A DNA stretch of 64,000 nucleotides, taken from NCBI GenBank assembly GCA_949752795.1, contig OX457061.1:45292338-45356337 (forward strand). Direction: 5' to 3'. Every line of letters starts with the position of its first letter. Within the stretch, counting starts at the first letter, position 1. Positions 1 through 12,105 of this stretch are shown here, piece by piece. The position numbers were made by a program, and so were the translations under genes. The stretch is from Hyperoodon ampullatus (taxonomy: Eukaryota > Chordata > Mammalia > Artiodactyla > Ziphiidae). The notes under the pieces were generated by a model that saw nothing but the letters and a program-made list of their open reading frames with translations, did not search any database and was not told the DNA's origin.

Positions 1-779
1 ATCTTCCTGATTTCCTTAAAGTGGGAGGTGCCTGCATCTTTGGTAGATTAAAGAAACTGAAGGCCAGGTGAACTATATGGGTACCTATTTTTTCTCCCTT
101 AATATCTGCTTTCAGTGTTCAGTAATGTCTGCATTATTATCATTTCTGCTCAGCATGAAAGCCCTGTAGAGATATCAGGGTATGTAAGATAGGCTGTGCA
201 ATTTAACATTAGAGAAAAAAAAAGAAAACAAAATACATGACCAGGCAGCCATATGATATGTAACTTACAGAGGCCTTTTAGACCTTCCAGAAGGGAGAGA
301 TTTGAGTTGTCTTGTGAAGATGCTATCTTTACTAAACGCACTATACAGATAAGAAAATTGAGAATTAGAATGCTTCATCAGCTTGCTCAAAGTGACACAG
401 TACTAAATGGCAAAATTGGGACTTTTCACTACTCTGAATTTCTGGCTTGCCTTTTAAATGTTGGTAATCTCAGGATTCTATTCTGCACTCTCTTCCTCTT
501 ACTCTTTCTCTGTCTGCCTAATGTCTTCCACCCCCATGGTTTCTAGAACTGTGTCTAGAAGGTGACTTCTAATTTCTGTATTTTTAACTCCCATCTTTTT
601 TTAAAATTCCACAACTATATTCCCACCCACCAACAAATGAAAATTCCATAGGCATGACTGATCCAACATATCTAAACCCTAATGTGTTCATTTTTCTTTA
701 AAATTGTTCCTTATTCTATACTCCGGTTCTCAGGAAACTACTAACAAACATTATCATTCAAAAAGAGTAACCTAGAGTC

Positions 780-1275
780 AGTCTTGGCTCCTTCCTCTTT
801 CTTCATCATCTGCCTCTAGTGGGTTCTGGGGCCCTGCTGATTCAGTGACCTCTGCAATCTTCCTTCGATCCCTCCCCCCCACACACCCTGTTCTGCTTCA
901 GGCTTCAAAATTTCCTACCCCGTTTAGTGTAGGAGGGACCTAAGTTTCTGCCTCAGAGTTTCTCCAACATCAGTTCATCCTCCACCCTGTAATCAGGGTA
1001 ATCTCTGTAAATAAAAATCCAATTAAGACCTTCTTGCTTGCACCCCACACTGGTGCCCTACCTACAGCATAGAGTCCAGCCTCCTTAGCAAGTGGCTAAT
1101 GGTCCCCCAGAGCCCAGTTCACCTACCTTTCTATTTGCATCTCTTATCTTGCTTCCCAAATGAATGATAATCTATAGACACAGCAAACTTTGCTTCCGGT
1201 CATAGCCAAGTTCTTTTATGCCTCTTTGCCTCTATACATGCTGTTCCCTGCACCTGGAATCTCTCTTCCTCATTA
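780..1275 (+). repeat. L2-like fragment
   Basis: The stretch around 1200-1265 (catgctgttccctgcacctg and the text after it) resembles the well-known L2 3' region in which 'ctgttccctctgcctggaa' is diagnostic. The left limit is uncertain. Recognised by eye from the family consensus; old and diverged. Confidence 0.45.
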
Positions 1276-1402
1276 AATGAAAGTGAATTCCTATCCCACC
1301 AAGAGGTCAGCTCCACTGTGCTTGTGTGTTAGTGGCTCTTGGGGACCTGGTAACGATTTATTTAGAAGACATCTGGCTCTCTCTCAAAGCTCACTAGTTG
1401 AG

Positions 1403-1629
1403 AGGGACTTCCCTGGTAGTCCAGTGGTTAATACTCCATACTCCCAATGCAGGGGGCCCAGGTTCAATCCCTGGTCAGGGAACTAGATCCCGCATGCCAC
1501 AACTAAAGATCCTGCATGCTGCAATTAAAAACATCCCGCATGCTGCAACTAAAGATCCCCTGCGCCGCAAGGAAGATCCCGTGTGCCACAACTAAGACCC
1601 GGCACAGCCAAATTAAAAAAAAAAAAAAA
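1403..1629 (+). mobile_element. CHR-type tRNA-derived SINE (long form)
   Basis: The element starts agggacttccctggtagtcc and carries a tRNA-like B-box region (ggttcaatccctggtcaggg). It continues through degenerate repeated 'gcatgctgcaactaaagatc' units into a poly(A) tail. It is flanked by a TSD of about 16 bp reading aagctcactagttgag (1387-1402 and 1630-1645), so this is a complete L1-mobilised insertion inside the RASEF intron. Confidence 0.9.
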
Positions 1630-2039
1630 AAGCTCACTAGTTGAGGATCCCAGAGTTTGGCATAAATTGGACATTTGTTGAATGACCAAATGGTCAAGAT
1701 TTTGCATTTGGAAGTTGTATTAGTTTTCTATTGTCACTGTAACAGATTCCTACTAGCCTAGTGCTTTAAGCAATAAAAATATAGTTCTGGAGGTCAGAAG
1801 TCGGAACCAAGTCTTACAGGGTGTTATGGGGTTGAACTGTGTATCCTCCTTTTTCTCCTGAGTCTTTATTTCCTCATCTGTGAAGGGAAGACAGCGATGC
1901 TCACCTGTTACCTGTCAGCATGTGTGTGTGTGTTGTGTATATTAAATAAGGACTATGTGAAAACATGTAACATAGCATGTATTAACTGGTCTCCAGCAAG
2001 AACCAGTTTCCCTTTTGTTTCCTACTCACAGTGCAGTGG

Positions 2040-2375
2040 TTTTCAAAGGTTAGCACGTATCAGCTCCTTTTGGGGCTGTGCTGACCAGTTTAGTAGCCAC
2101 TAGCCACCTGAAGTGTGGCTAATCCAAGCTGAGATGTGCTGGATGTATTAAATAAATACTGGGTTTTGAAGATAGTATAAAAATTGTAAAATACCTCATT
2201 AATATTTTTATTGGTAACATGCTAAAATGATATTTTTGTAATATTGAGTTAAATAATATATGTTAATAAAATTAATTTCACCTATTTCTCTTTACATTTT
2301 TTACTGTGGCTGCTAAAAAATTTTAAATTACATATGTGAATTACATTCTATTTCTATTGAACAGCATTGCTGTGC
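2040..2375. repeat. AT-rich non-autonomous DNA-transposon-like repeat, class unsure
   Basis: The left part (tagtagccactagccacctg) and the AT-rich body resemble a common short mammalian DNA-transposon remnant. I cannot name the family from sequence alone, and the ends are approximate. Confidence 0.3.
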
Positions 2376-2409
2376 CAGGAATATGCCAATTCCCAGGATC
2401 TACTGCTCT

Positions 2410-2790
2410 GTAACAAGCCACCCAAAATGTAGTCGCCTAGAACAACACCACTTTTTATTTTTTGAAATTACCAGAAGTGACTGGATCTCACTGGAGGGTC
2501 CGTGACTGCTCTCCCTCGGGCGTCTCCTGCATTCGCGGTCATGGACACCGCTGTGGCTCGGTCTGATGTCTGCGGCCAGGGTGCTCCTCCCTGTGGCATC
2601 TCAGCCCCCAGGACCTCTCTGCTGCCCTCTCTCCAGTGAGGAACACTGGGCTTCGTAAATGGCAGCTCAAAATGGTCAGGCCTAATGCCTGGCTTGGAAG
2701 TTTTAGCACACCATTTCCTCGCCATTCTATTGGTCTGAACAGTCACAGAGCCGGTGCTGACCACGGGGGAGTGGCACAAGCTTCATCACT
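2410..2790 (+). repeat. Old interspersed repeat, same family as 45590-46110
   Basis: This stretch and 45590-46110 share an organisation: 'acaagccacccaaaatgtag...tagaacaacacc' at the start, and 'ccattctattggtctgaaca' or its equivalent followed by 'tcacagagcc' towards the end. Both lie on the + strand. It is an ancient mammalian repeat whose class I cannot assign confidently. Confidence 0.4.
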
Positions 2791-3324
2791 TAATGGGGGG
2801 CACCAGACACTGACAGCGGAGGCAGAACTCTTTGGGGTTGTCTTGGGGACAAGCTTTCACATTCTCCTTACCCACAGAGTTTGCCATTCAGCTTGTCTAA
2901 GGTGGGACTTCAGGATATGTGTATTTCACAAGCATCCCCAGGGATAGGAGACTTCCCTAGGGGGCTTTCATAAGATCATGGAGATCTTTGGTCCAGTGTT
3001 GCCTCTAGCAGTTATTTCTAAAAGAAATTTAGGAAGAGGCAAAAGGAAGACATTTTTTCTGGATTTTAACCATTGTTGTTATCTCCACTATCTTGTATAA
3101 TTACAGAATGGTTATAAAGTCATCATTGCTTTTGTTAATGTTAAGCATTAGCTGGGGGTGGGAGCCAGGTTCCAGAGTCCTAAGGAGTGACCTGTGCGTG
3201 TGCAGACTATAAGCCATGCAGAACCACAGGAGAGAGCAAGAGTAGTTTGTGTGTGTGCACATGTGTATAGGAACCTGGGCGTGTGTGTGTAAGTGCATGC
3301 GTAAGTGTGTGGCCTGGTACTCAG

Positions 3325-3540
3325 AATGTGAGCGCTGGAGCCCACCTGCGTGGCTGGAATCCCAGCTCTGCCACTTCTCCAGCTGTGTAACCTAAGGGAA
3401 ATTTCTTAACTTTTTTTTGCCTTTGTTTCCTCACATATAAAATGGGGCACAACAAAATCACATAGTTGTTGTGAGGATTAAATAGGTCAACACCTACAAA
3501 GCACTTAGAGCACTGTATGGCACACAGCAAGTGCTCAGCG
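3325..3540 (+). repeat. MIR SINE
   Basis: It shows the ordered MIR landmarks: ggaatcccagctctgccact, then cagctgtgtaacct, then tttcctcac...aaaatgggg, then gttgttgtgaggattaaat, then agcacttagagcactgtatggcac. It lies about 90 bp upstream of the RASEF last-exon acceptor, so it predates placental radiation and sits in a slowly changing intron end. Confidence 0.85.
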
Positions 3541-3631
3541 GTGCTGTTTTATTTCTACAGAGTTGTTTATGGTTCCGTTTTATACCTCAGCAATCTCCTT
3601 TCTCTCTCTGTCTCTCTTTCTCTCCCTCCAG

Positions 3632-3737
3632 GGAAGTGAAAAAAAGAACCGATGAGGATGACAGCAAATCCATTACCAATCTGAGTGGGACCAGTTCCAA
3701 AAAGTCAACCCAGATGAAGAATTGTTGCAATGGTTAA
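3632..3737 (+). CDS. RASEF: RASEF (RAB45) terminal coding exon: C-terminal tail
   Basis: The exon begins after a consensus acceptor (polypyrimidine tract, then cag at 3629-3631). The first base completes a codon, so the intron is phase 2. The reading frame gives 34 complete codons beginning [10 protein letters not shown], passing [10 protein letters not shown] and ending MKNCCNG, then taa at 3735-3737. Rab GTPases end in a variable tail after the last helix, with C-terminal cysteines for geranylgeranyl anchoring; CCNG fits that role. RASEF is an atypical large Rab with N-terminal EF-hands, an internal coiled coil and a C-terminal Rab domain, implicated in vesicle traffic. I recognise the tail as RASEF, and the SPATA31 locus downstream agrees with human 9q21 synteny. 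The exon looks intact. Only this tail is visible, so the rest of the gene cannot be judged. It could be another Rab-like protein, but I know of no other with this tail. Confidence 0.82.
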
Positions 3738-4639
3738 ATCCAAAAGATCCTTGGCCCACGAAGCCTTCATTCCCAGAGTACTGAATGTATGTGACTTATT
3801 TGCTTCCTACATGGAGTGGTACATCCTAAGGGCCCTGTCATATGGAGAGTTAGTGTGGGAAATCTGAACTGTGCTCTCAGGTCCCTCCAGAACCTCGGCT
3901 CTTTTTTGCTACGTTTCAATGAGTGATTTGGGCCCCCTGGTTAAATATACCTGTCTTATCCTTACAAAGTCTTAACAGATAATGTGTAAATGTTTTTAAA
4001 GTGGTAAAAAAAAAAAAAACACATGCTCAGATCAAAGCTATAGAAGAAATTCACTGACGTAATTAGGTTCATGTGGTAAATAACCTATGACATTTACTTC
4101 CAATATTCAATACTAGAAAACTAATAAAAGGGGGTTACCATCCTAGCTTTGCTGTAAACTAGCCTTGTGGTTTCAGACATGTCGCCAACCCACATTAGAT
4201 CCATTTCCTCATCTGTAAACAAGCAGCTTGGCCTTTCAGGCCTCGGCCCTCTCAGCTCTGTAGCTCTTTAAGGAGTGAGAAGGAGAGCATGATGGCCCAC
4301 AGTTAATAAGGACTCTGCTCGTCTGTACTTTTTAAATATTGGGGTATTAATTTTTCTCACTTCTTGTACAAGAACAGAATTTGAGAAAAAATGGTCATGT
4401 TTTAAGCTCCAGTGGAGACAGAAAAATCTATTTTTTATGTATAAAGAAAGAAAACACAATAGTTGTTTTGGGGGACAAAAATAGTTTGTATATAAAAGAG
4501 GGTGTTTTTAAATCTCAGAATACTTATAAAGTCAATGGTTTGAATTCACTGTTAAAAATTCTAATGAAAAAATATAAAGCTACATGCCACTGAAAATACA
4601 ATGCCCAGGAAAGTTGTCACACTTCACTTAAAAAAAAAA

Positions 4640-4850
4640 AAAACACCAGCAAGAGACTGCCAGGGGCTGGTAAAAGGGAGGAACTGAGAGTGACTACTAA
4701 TGGGTCTATGGTTGCTTTGCAGGATGATGAGAATGTTCTGGAATTATATTGTGATAATGTTGCACAACTTGGTGAATATACTAAACCCCACTAAACTGTA
4801 TACTTTAAATGGTGAATTTTATGGTATATGAATTATATCTCATTCAAAAA
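4640..4850 (+). mobile_element. L1 3'-end fragment within RASEF 3' UTR
   Basis: The sequence runs from actgccaggggctggtaaaa to actgtatactttaaatggtg and gaattatatctcattcaaa. This is the characteristic 3' tail of older mammalian L1 elements, found again at 30344-30428 in this window. It sits between the two candidate polyadenylation sites, so the long isoform would carry it. Confidence 0.7.
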
Positions 4851-6942
4851 ATATACTAGTATTGATTTAACATTTTGCTGAATGAAAATATGCATGCTCA
4901 AACCTCCCCATGCTTTACCCATGGTTTAAGAGCATAATCTCCAGAATAATGCAAATCCCCTATCTCCCTGGTTGCCAGCATTCTCCTCCTTAAATAATGA
5001 ACAGTGAAAGAAATGTTATGTGTAGTTTTGGAAAATCACCTCTTTTAAAGAGGAATTGTGGTTAGGGTACAGGTAACTCAGAGTCCTTTGTCTCAGGTGA
5101 TTAGGGACTCATCCTCACCAACAGCCTGATAGGTTTTGCCCTCCTAGAAGCCGTACTGCCTCCCAGACTTCCCCACTGAAATGTCTCCAAAAGCCAAAGG
5201 AGTCAATACCTGACCCCAGGGTGGGTTAGCAAGGCATGCTCTTTGGTTTTTGCTTTTGGTTTTCAGTGGCCTGAACCAGCTAAGTTATTCCCAACTAGAG
5301 TCTTGAACTTACCTTTGTTCATAGGTCCAGGCCCCAAGTAGCCTGCTGAAAAAACTTAAATAACAGCTCTTATTTATTGTAATACATAAGCTAAAAACAT
5401 CCCTCTTGTAGAATTAAAACAATTCTATTTATGATTTTTATGATCAGACCTTAAATTTTCCAAGCTTTTTTTTTTTTTTTAACGAAAATTGGCCAGTATG
5501 TTAGCACACAGAAATTATAAATAGCCACAACGTCCGTTTGGCTTTTCAAAGCGTGCCTTCTCTCTACTGGTGAGATCTAGTTGGGTTTTTTTGGGGGTTT
5601 TTTTTGTTTTTTACTGGAAAGTTGGTTCTGTCCTCAACAACTCTACCATGGATTCCTGTTTTCTGTTTTTTGGTCCCAGGAGAAAAAAAAAGTTTACATT
5701 TTCTACCAAAAAGAATGCCTTGCTGATGGGGAATTGTCAAACTGAACCAGGGAGGGATGGTTATTTTTGTGCCATGTTGTGATGAAAGTTTTGCCACTGC
5801 TGTTTGCCTAGGTGGCATCTATAGAGCCTAGGTTAGAATAGACCTGACACCTGTGTTGATATATGGTACTCAAGTTTAGGTGTTTGGTGCAATTGCACAA
5901 AACTGTGTTAGTATACGTTATTGTGTTGTCTTTATTTATTTTCCCACAAAGTGTCTATATTTGTCTTACAATCTGTATATAATAGTATACCTTTGATACA
6001 GAAGTATTATCTTGGTCTTTGCTTCTGGGTTGTACAGCCAGCACACCCAAATTGATTAGATTACATAGGTGCCTGTGATAAACAAAGCAGTCATCTTTAA
6101 CTAATTGAACCTGAATAGATATTTTTGCAACAAAATCCAAATTAGAGACTTATAGCTCCGGTTAGCAATCTTGTTTAAAGAAAAGCTACTTATAGCTCTT
6201 TCAGTTGCCTTGCTAGGAAACCAAGATTACTAACATTTGATTTCGTGAAGGTGTTCTCAAATTTAGAGTATATTTTTGGTAAGAACAAAAATAGCTAATG
6301 TTTTTAACTTGAACTTAATTTGCTACACTTGCATAGTTCTAATGCAAGTAACTCACCTTGTCTCAATTTTTCCTTGGAGAGCTTTTAAAATCACAATTAT
6401 ACTACACTCTTTTTTATGTATATGTATCCTGACACATTGGATAATATTTTAGTTTTGTCATGGAAAAGAACATTGGCTATGGAGACATTTTTCACTGTTA
6501 ACTTTTAGCCTTATGCATTTTCATAATTTATTTTTTCCACTTGCTGCTTTATATGACATATGTGACATTTGATTATTTAATATTAAATGTGATTTGCATG
6601 AAGCCAAACCATACAACCCTCTTGCTGAAGATAAAATTGAGTTTAAAGATATTTATTTTCATATTTGTACAGTGATTGATTGGCTTCAGAGTCACGGTTT
6701 TTGTGGGCTTTTATTGTATATGTGTATGAGAAATTTCATATGTATATATTAAGAAGGCCTCTGAGTACTGAATAATTATTTTATGATTTTGATTTACATG
6801 GTTTACATTTTCATGGTATCAGCTATATTTCGTTTATACTGTTTATTTCTCTTCAAACTATTAATAATTATCCCATAAAGTGTAATTTTTATAGCAATGC
6901 AAATGTCTAAGGAACTACAAATATTTTCTACATCATAAATTC

Positions 6943-6948
6943 AATAAA
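6943..6948 (+). terminator. RASEF: Polyadenylation signal AATAAA, likely RASEF distal site
   Basis: A canonical hexamer with a TG-rich downstream element. Beyond about 6965 the sequence changes from AT-rich to mixed composition with repeat fragments, consistent with the end of the transcript. Confidence 0.6.
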
Positions 6949-6965
6949 GCATGCTTGCTTTGGCC

Positions 6966-9586
6966 TTCTGGTGTCTCCTTCAGCTTTGCTGTGGGCATCG
7001 CTGAAGTAATGTTAGTCCTACAATGTGCCTACATGAAACCCTGCCTCTAAAACACTGGCCTGGGCAGCTGGCTGGGAGAGAAAAGGATGAACACATGGTG
7101 TGTGGTACTGTGGCACATCATGTCATCTCGGCCAGTGGGGCTACAGGTCGACCAGCTTGGGGTGTGACAGCCAGCAACAGTAAGGCTTTCGGAAAAATTT
7201 CAGGACGTGCTCTGGCAGCTCTCATGACCTCAGGGGTTAGGCCCCTCCTCTGACACCCCTGCGTGGCCCCCCACCCTGCCTAGCTAACTCCGCTCATCCT
7301 TCTGCTTTAGTTTTAAACATCACTTCCTTCAGGAAGTTTCCCTTCTCAACCCCAAGCCAGGATGAGGCTGCCTGCTTTCACCTGTAGAGCACCCTTTCTA
7401 ACTGGTCGGCATCCTTATTGCCCTCATACTTGTTTAACTAGACATGTCCTCTGAGCTTTATCCCTCTTGTCTGCTGCTGCCTTCCCTCTGCTATACACAG
7501 TGCTTGAATGGGAAATCAAAGAATTAACTGTTTAAAGGCAGGCTTTGCAGACTTTCTGCAGACGCACATACACAGAGACATACATACGCAATAGACAAGG
7601 ACAGTATAAATAAGAGGCAACATATTTGGGTGGCCACAGGTCTGAGCTCTGCAGCCAGCTTGCCTGGGTTTGAACCTGGCCTCATGTACCTACTAGTCGG
7701 TAACTGTGAATAAGGGGCTTAATCTTTGTGTACCCCAGCTTCTTCATTGGTAAAATAGGGGTGACAACAGTACCTTTCTCATGGAGTGGTTGTGAGGACT
7801 AAATGAGTGTACGTATGGAAAGGGCTTAGAATAGTACCTGGCACTTTCATCACCCTCAATGAAAAAAGAAAAACTTTTGAAGCACCACTGATCACATTGG
7901 TCTTGCTCAGGGCCCTGGGTACTACCATCAATATGTGACAGAACTTCCGAAATTTACCAGATTACGTGGGGGAATGGGGCATTGTAGAGGATTCACTTGG
8001 ACATAAGTTCATTTACCTCCCACGTATATTCTTGGTATTTCATTAGGCACAAAGTTGGGGTATCATATAGGATAGAGTATTCTGTAAAGAGTAGATTAAA
8101 AGAGAAGGAAATCACTGAGAGAAAAATGAGGGCCTGAAAGTTAGAATGGAAAGTTGTGAATGGAGTCCTTATAAGTGTATGCTCTCCATTTATTAAGAGG
8201 TGACTAGATGAAGTAGTTGAAAGGACGAAGAATGTAACAGAGCTCTGACTAGGCTTTCACATCTAAATGACAGTAAATATGGTGGTGGGTATTGGGGTTA
8301 TTTAAATGGAAACTAACCTTTATACTATGACCAACAGCCTGTTGACAAGGATTTCCTGTGTATATATCCAGAAGTCCACAGGATGGGAATGAATCTCCAA
8401 CAAAGCATATTGTTTTGCAAGCCTTAAAATAAAAAATAATATCTTTTATTTCCAGATCTAGACATTAAGATGTTTTCATAGCTGAAAATGGAAAATAGGC
8501 ACAAATGCTTCAACTTGAATTACAGGTTAAGATAAATTTTCAAGTGCAAAATTCTAAGAATAATTACCCAGTTTTAAATATTTTTCTGCATTTCAGGTTT
8601 ATTTGTGAATTTATATTTCTTAAATTTCCGTAGAGTGGGAATTTAGTTGTAAGGCCCATTACCTCATGACCTCTCAGGCTGGCAGTTCAGGAACCATGTT
8701 TCGTGGTATTTGACATACATTTTTATAGAGTCCCTCACTGTCCTTAGGATTTGGGCTTTCTGAAAATTTCTCAATCCCAGTTTTCTGGCACATCTTCCCA
8801 TTGCTGTGCAGCAGGGTAGAACTCAAGAGCTGGATAAAGATCTCTTCAGAGGAAGTTTTATGAGTTCCAGTGTACTTTTAGGAGTAAAACTAATGCTCTT
8901 TAATTCACCACAAATTAAACAGGTATATTTACTCTTAGATAATATCCAAAAATTTCTTAACATGACCTCTCAGGCCCTCTGTGATCTGACTCCTAACTGT
9001 TCCTTTGCTAATTCAGTTATGTTTATTGAGCCTGACTGTGTCATGGGTGCAATTCTAGACCCAGGGGGTGCAGAGTGAGTAAGACAGATCTGAAGCCGAC
9101 TACGTTCTGGTGAAGGCTGACAACAAACTTGTAAACAAAGAAGATCCACATTCTGCCTCCTCCCCCTCTTTCTCCACCCCAAAGTCCCCCGTCGGGCACA
9201 GGAAACTGTCCCTCCGTCAAGCCTTGCTCTCGCCCCTCCAGCCCTTTACTCAGCTCCACTTTCTGCCTGGAACACCACTCTGTCTGCTCTCGTCATCTGC
9301 CTGCTCAACTGCTGTCTGTCCTGCACATCTCATTTCAGAGACTGCTTCCTCCCAGCAGCTCTACCCAACCCTGGGGTCTGAGCTAGAGCCTCTCCCCCAT
9401 GATTTCTACCCCCAGTGCCCATCGTAGACTTGGTGAGACTGCATGTGATGAGCAGGTTACTTGTGTGCCTGGCATGCTGGATGATTTCTGTCTCCTGCAG
9501 CCCTTTAGACTTTACTGAGTGGGGGTAACCTTTCCCCACTCTCAGTGCACACTTCAGCAGCCTCATGACTTAAGATTCCTCTAGAT
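6966..9586. other. Intergenic sequence with old repeats
   Basis: No gene is recognised. A MIR lies at 7625-7855. Weak L2-like or MIR3-like text occurs at about 7310-7420 and 8990-9340 (for example ctttctgcctggaacaccac at 9260). The remainder is anonymous and mostly AT-rich. Confidence 0.6.
7625..7855 (+). repeat. MIR SINE
   Basis: Ordered MIR landmarks: gcctgggtttgaacctggcc, then ggtaactgtgaataaggggc, then cttcattggtaaaatagggg, then gtggttgtgaggactaaatg, then gcttagaatagtacctggca. Nearly full length. Confidence 0.88.
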
Positions 9587-10272
9587 CAGGGTCTCAAGGC
9601 TTTTTTTAATGTCACAGACTCCTCTGAAGCTGAGGAGCCCCTTGAAATAATGTTTTTAAATGAATAGAATGAAATACATAGGATTATTAAGGAAACCAAT
9701 GATATTGAAAGACTGTTCCCAAGATATTTAAAATTTTGTGGGGAATTTCCTGGTGGTCCAGTGGTTAGGACTCTGCAGTCTCACTGCTGAGGGCCTGGGT
9801 TCAATCCCTGGTTGGGGAACTAAAATCCCACAAGCTGCACGGTGTGGCCAAAAAAAAAAGAAAAGAAAGAAACAAGTTCAAAGAAGTAAACATTTTTTTT
9901 TAAATAAAATAAAATTTTGTGATATCTGACAGTATTGGTGCTGCTTTATTGGCACATTAAACTACAAGATCTGATGGTAGGTCTATTACTTACCATAATT
10001 TTGACATCATGATGAAGGTAAATGGTATTTTGTGACATCAGCAAAGAATCTAACGTAGAGTATAAATATCTATGATTTCTATTGGTGACACAGTCACAGA
10101 TACCAATAATCCTATTGGGGTCTGTTGCTAGCATTTTATATTAAATGAAATGCTAAATTCCAATCAGTTTAGTAAAAAATAAACACGTAATTTTTTCCCA
10201 TCCAAGGTAGAAATACAGATTTTCACCCATAGACCCAATGGGTCCATGGCCCTAAGTAAGAACCCCTGCTCT
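9587..10272 (+). mobile_element. hAT-like DNA transposon remnant interrupted by a SINE
   Basis: The left end (cagggtctcaaggctttttt) and the right end (taagaacccctgctctgg) read as imperfect inverted copies of a hAT-type terminus. The interior contains 'tcacagactcctctgaagc' and, near the right end, 'tagacccaatgggtccatgg', as seen in Charlie-type non-autonomous elements. A CHR SINE (about 9741-9870) split it later. Family name not certain. Confidence 0.5.
9741..9870 (+). mobile_element. CHR-type SINE (short form)
   Basis: It starts gggaatttcctggtggtcca, has the tRNA-like ggttcaatccctggttgggg, and ends gtgtggcc plus an A-rich tail. A possible TSD aaattttgtg occurs before it (9731-9740) and again at 9912-9921 beyond the A/T-rich tail. 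Confidence 0.85.
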
Positions 10273-11242
10273 GGGTGAGAAGCTGCAAACATAGTACATT
10301 CAGAAGAGAATTCCCACATAGTAATCAAAACTCCAAGCTTGACTTAGTGGTATTAGTCCTCTCCCTGATCCAGTTCAGTTCTGCTTCAGCCTGGAAGCTC
10401 GCTGTGGGAAGGGGGGCTTGGTCCCCCTGCTCTGTCCTACATCCCTGACTACCACTTACTGGTGATACACTCCCCTCCAGGTTCCAAGCAAGGGGAGCAT
10501 GATGTTAACATTATAGATGCTGTTTTATATGTTAGCAAGCCAAATCTCACAGAAGAAAAAGAATGTATGTGGCCAGTTGTTCTTGACCATCAAGTGTGCT
10601 GAAGTTTAAGAATAAAATGTCCTTGCAGGAATGTGTAGTAATCCACCTCCCGCCTTTATAACTGCAGCTCTGAAACTAGTCTGATTTAATCATCCCTCTT
10701 ATAGCCATGAACATGGGCTGAGGAAGTAAGAAAGGTTAAAGATTGAGGATAATTGGGTTAAGAAGCAGAAATATTGAATGTTTTCTGGGGTGAGATAGTA
10801 TATCATTTTTCTCCTCTCTAAAACCCCACTGAAACTAGAATCAAATGGGTTTTTCTTTTAAAGATACAGAGCCACAAAGGCAGAAGACAATAGGAACAAA
10901 ATAATGAAGCTGGAGAGTAGATGGAAAACTTGGAGCCCGGTTAACAACCTAAGAAAGCTGAATTCTAAGCCAGTGGGGGAAAGCTGAGAGCAATCTAGGT
11001 TTACATTGCCAATTTCCCAAAGGCAGAAGCACATACCTCTGGAACTGGGAGTATAAGGGAAGGTGGGGTGAAAGTAGTTTGAGAAGCAGTTTTATCCTTA
11101 AGTATTGTTCTCTCATGCTGCGCCACTACTACTATGACCAAAGTCTGGAGATGTATTTTCTGGAGTGAAACAGAGGGATGCTAGATTGGGGGCTATATAA
11201 GGCATGGTTGAGTGTGTTGGTACTGTTCAAAAAGCAGGGGAG
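10273..11242. other. Intergenic, nothing recognised
   Basis: No exon-like reading frame, RNA gene or clear repeat was found here. The stretch is mixed in composition. Confidence 0.5.
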
Positions 11243-11428
11243 GGCTTCCTTGGTGGCGCAGTGGTTGACAGTCCACCTGCCGATGCAGGGGACACGGGTT
11301 CGTGCCCCGGTCTGGGAAGATCCCACATGCCGCGGAGCGGCTGGGCCCGTGAGCCATGGCTGCTGAGCCTGTGCGTCCAGAGCCTGTGCTCCGCAACGGG
11401 AGAGACCACAACAGTGAGAGGCCCGCGT

Positions 11429-11456
<28 letters not shown>
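11243..11456 (+). mobile_element. CHR-type SINE (about 200-bp young form)
   Basis: Full element from gggcttccttggtggcgcag through cgtgccccggtctgggaaga to gaggcccgcgtacagc and a long poly(A). TSD aaaaagcag at 11229-11237 and at about 11457-11465. Confidence 0.92.
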
Positions 11457-11461
<5 letters not shown>

Positions 11462-11689
11462 GCAGTGGAGTTAAATGACAATATGTAATCTGAGCGCTCA
11501 GTGCTAAAAGCTAATACTACCCACTCAGCTTTCAGGACACTGATGCTTTTATCTTCCAGAGATTGAAAGACTTTCCCTGAAAGACTGACCAGATAAGAGG
11601 AAAGACCTTTTCTAAGAAATGCACCCTGCCTCCATCACCCTACAGTAAAGTTCAAACTTAGCAAGTCACCCCCATCACTCAGAGCTTTC

Positions 11690-12105
11690 AATCAGGATGT
11701 TAGCTCCCCTGAACACCTGAAGGATCACTGGATTTTTGTGGAAAGGTTCTAACATGGAAAACGGAGACCAAATAAAACAGAAAAATATCAACTTAGGGAA
11801 ACAGAGCTTATGCAGAGAAAAAAATCTATCATTAATATATTTAGAGAGATAGACAAAACTACTACAGCCATGAAACAAGAACAAGATACTATCAATAAGG
11901 AACATTCATAAATCAAAAATAAGATCTTAGAAATTAAAAACATGACAGCAGAAGTTTACAAAAAAGTAAACAATATAGAGTTTGAAAGACAGATTTGAGG
12001 AGTCTTACAGAAAGAAAAGTGCAAAGAAAGAGAAACCAGGAGAGGAAGGAAGTCCAATATCCAAAAATAGCTGTTACAGAACGGGACAACAGAGAAAACA
12101 GGATA
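11690..12105 (+). mobile_element. L1-like 5'/ORF1-region fragment
   Basis: A-rich text with 'aaaatatcaacttagggaaa', 'aagatcttagaaattaaaaa' and 'gaaaccaggagaggaaggaa' resembles the 5' UTR/ORF1 part of old L1M elements. It ends where similarity between duplication copies A and B begins (about 12110). Confidence 0.4.

Larger units (their letters stand above)
1..3631 (+). other. RASEF: 3' part of last intron of RASEF
   Basis: No coding exon is recognisable before the acceptor at 3629-3631. That acceptor follows a long CT-rich tract (3599-3630), which is a strong polypyrimidine tract. The intron holds an L2-like stretch (about 780-1275), a full CHR SINE (1403-1629), unassigned old repeats (about 1715-1860 and 2410-2790), an AT-rich piece (about 2040-2375), a short GT-rich stretch (3247-3300) and a MIR just before the acceptor. 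The intron assignment is inferred from the exon call that follows; the upstream exons lie outside the window. Confidence 0.75.
3738..6965 (+). other. RASEF: RASEF 3' UTR
   Basis: After the stop codon there is about 3.2 kb of AT-rich sequence without a credible reading frame, which is typical of a long mammalian 3' UTR. The best polyadenylation signal is AATAAA at 6943-6948, followed within about 20 nt by a TG-rich stretch (gcttgctttggccttctggtg). A second AATAAA at 4122-4127 could give a short isoform of about 0.4 kb of UTR. The UTR contains a MIR-like piece (about 4130-4225) and an L1 3'-end fragment (about 4640-4850). The exact 3' end is inferred. Confidence 0.65.

Noticed and set aside
11243..11320. 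tRNA-like B-box sequences (ggttcgtgccccggt, ggttcaatccctggt)
   Set aside because: They belong to tRNA-derived SINEs. No stand-alone cloverleaf tRNA gene was found in the window.
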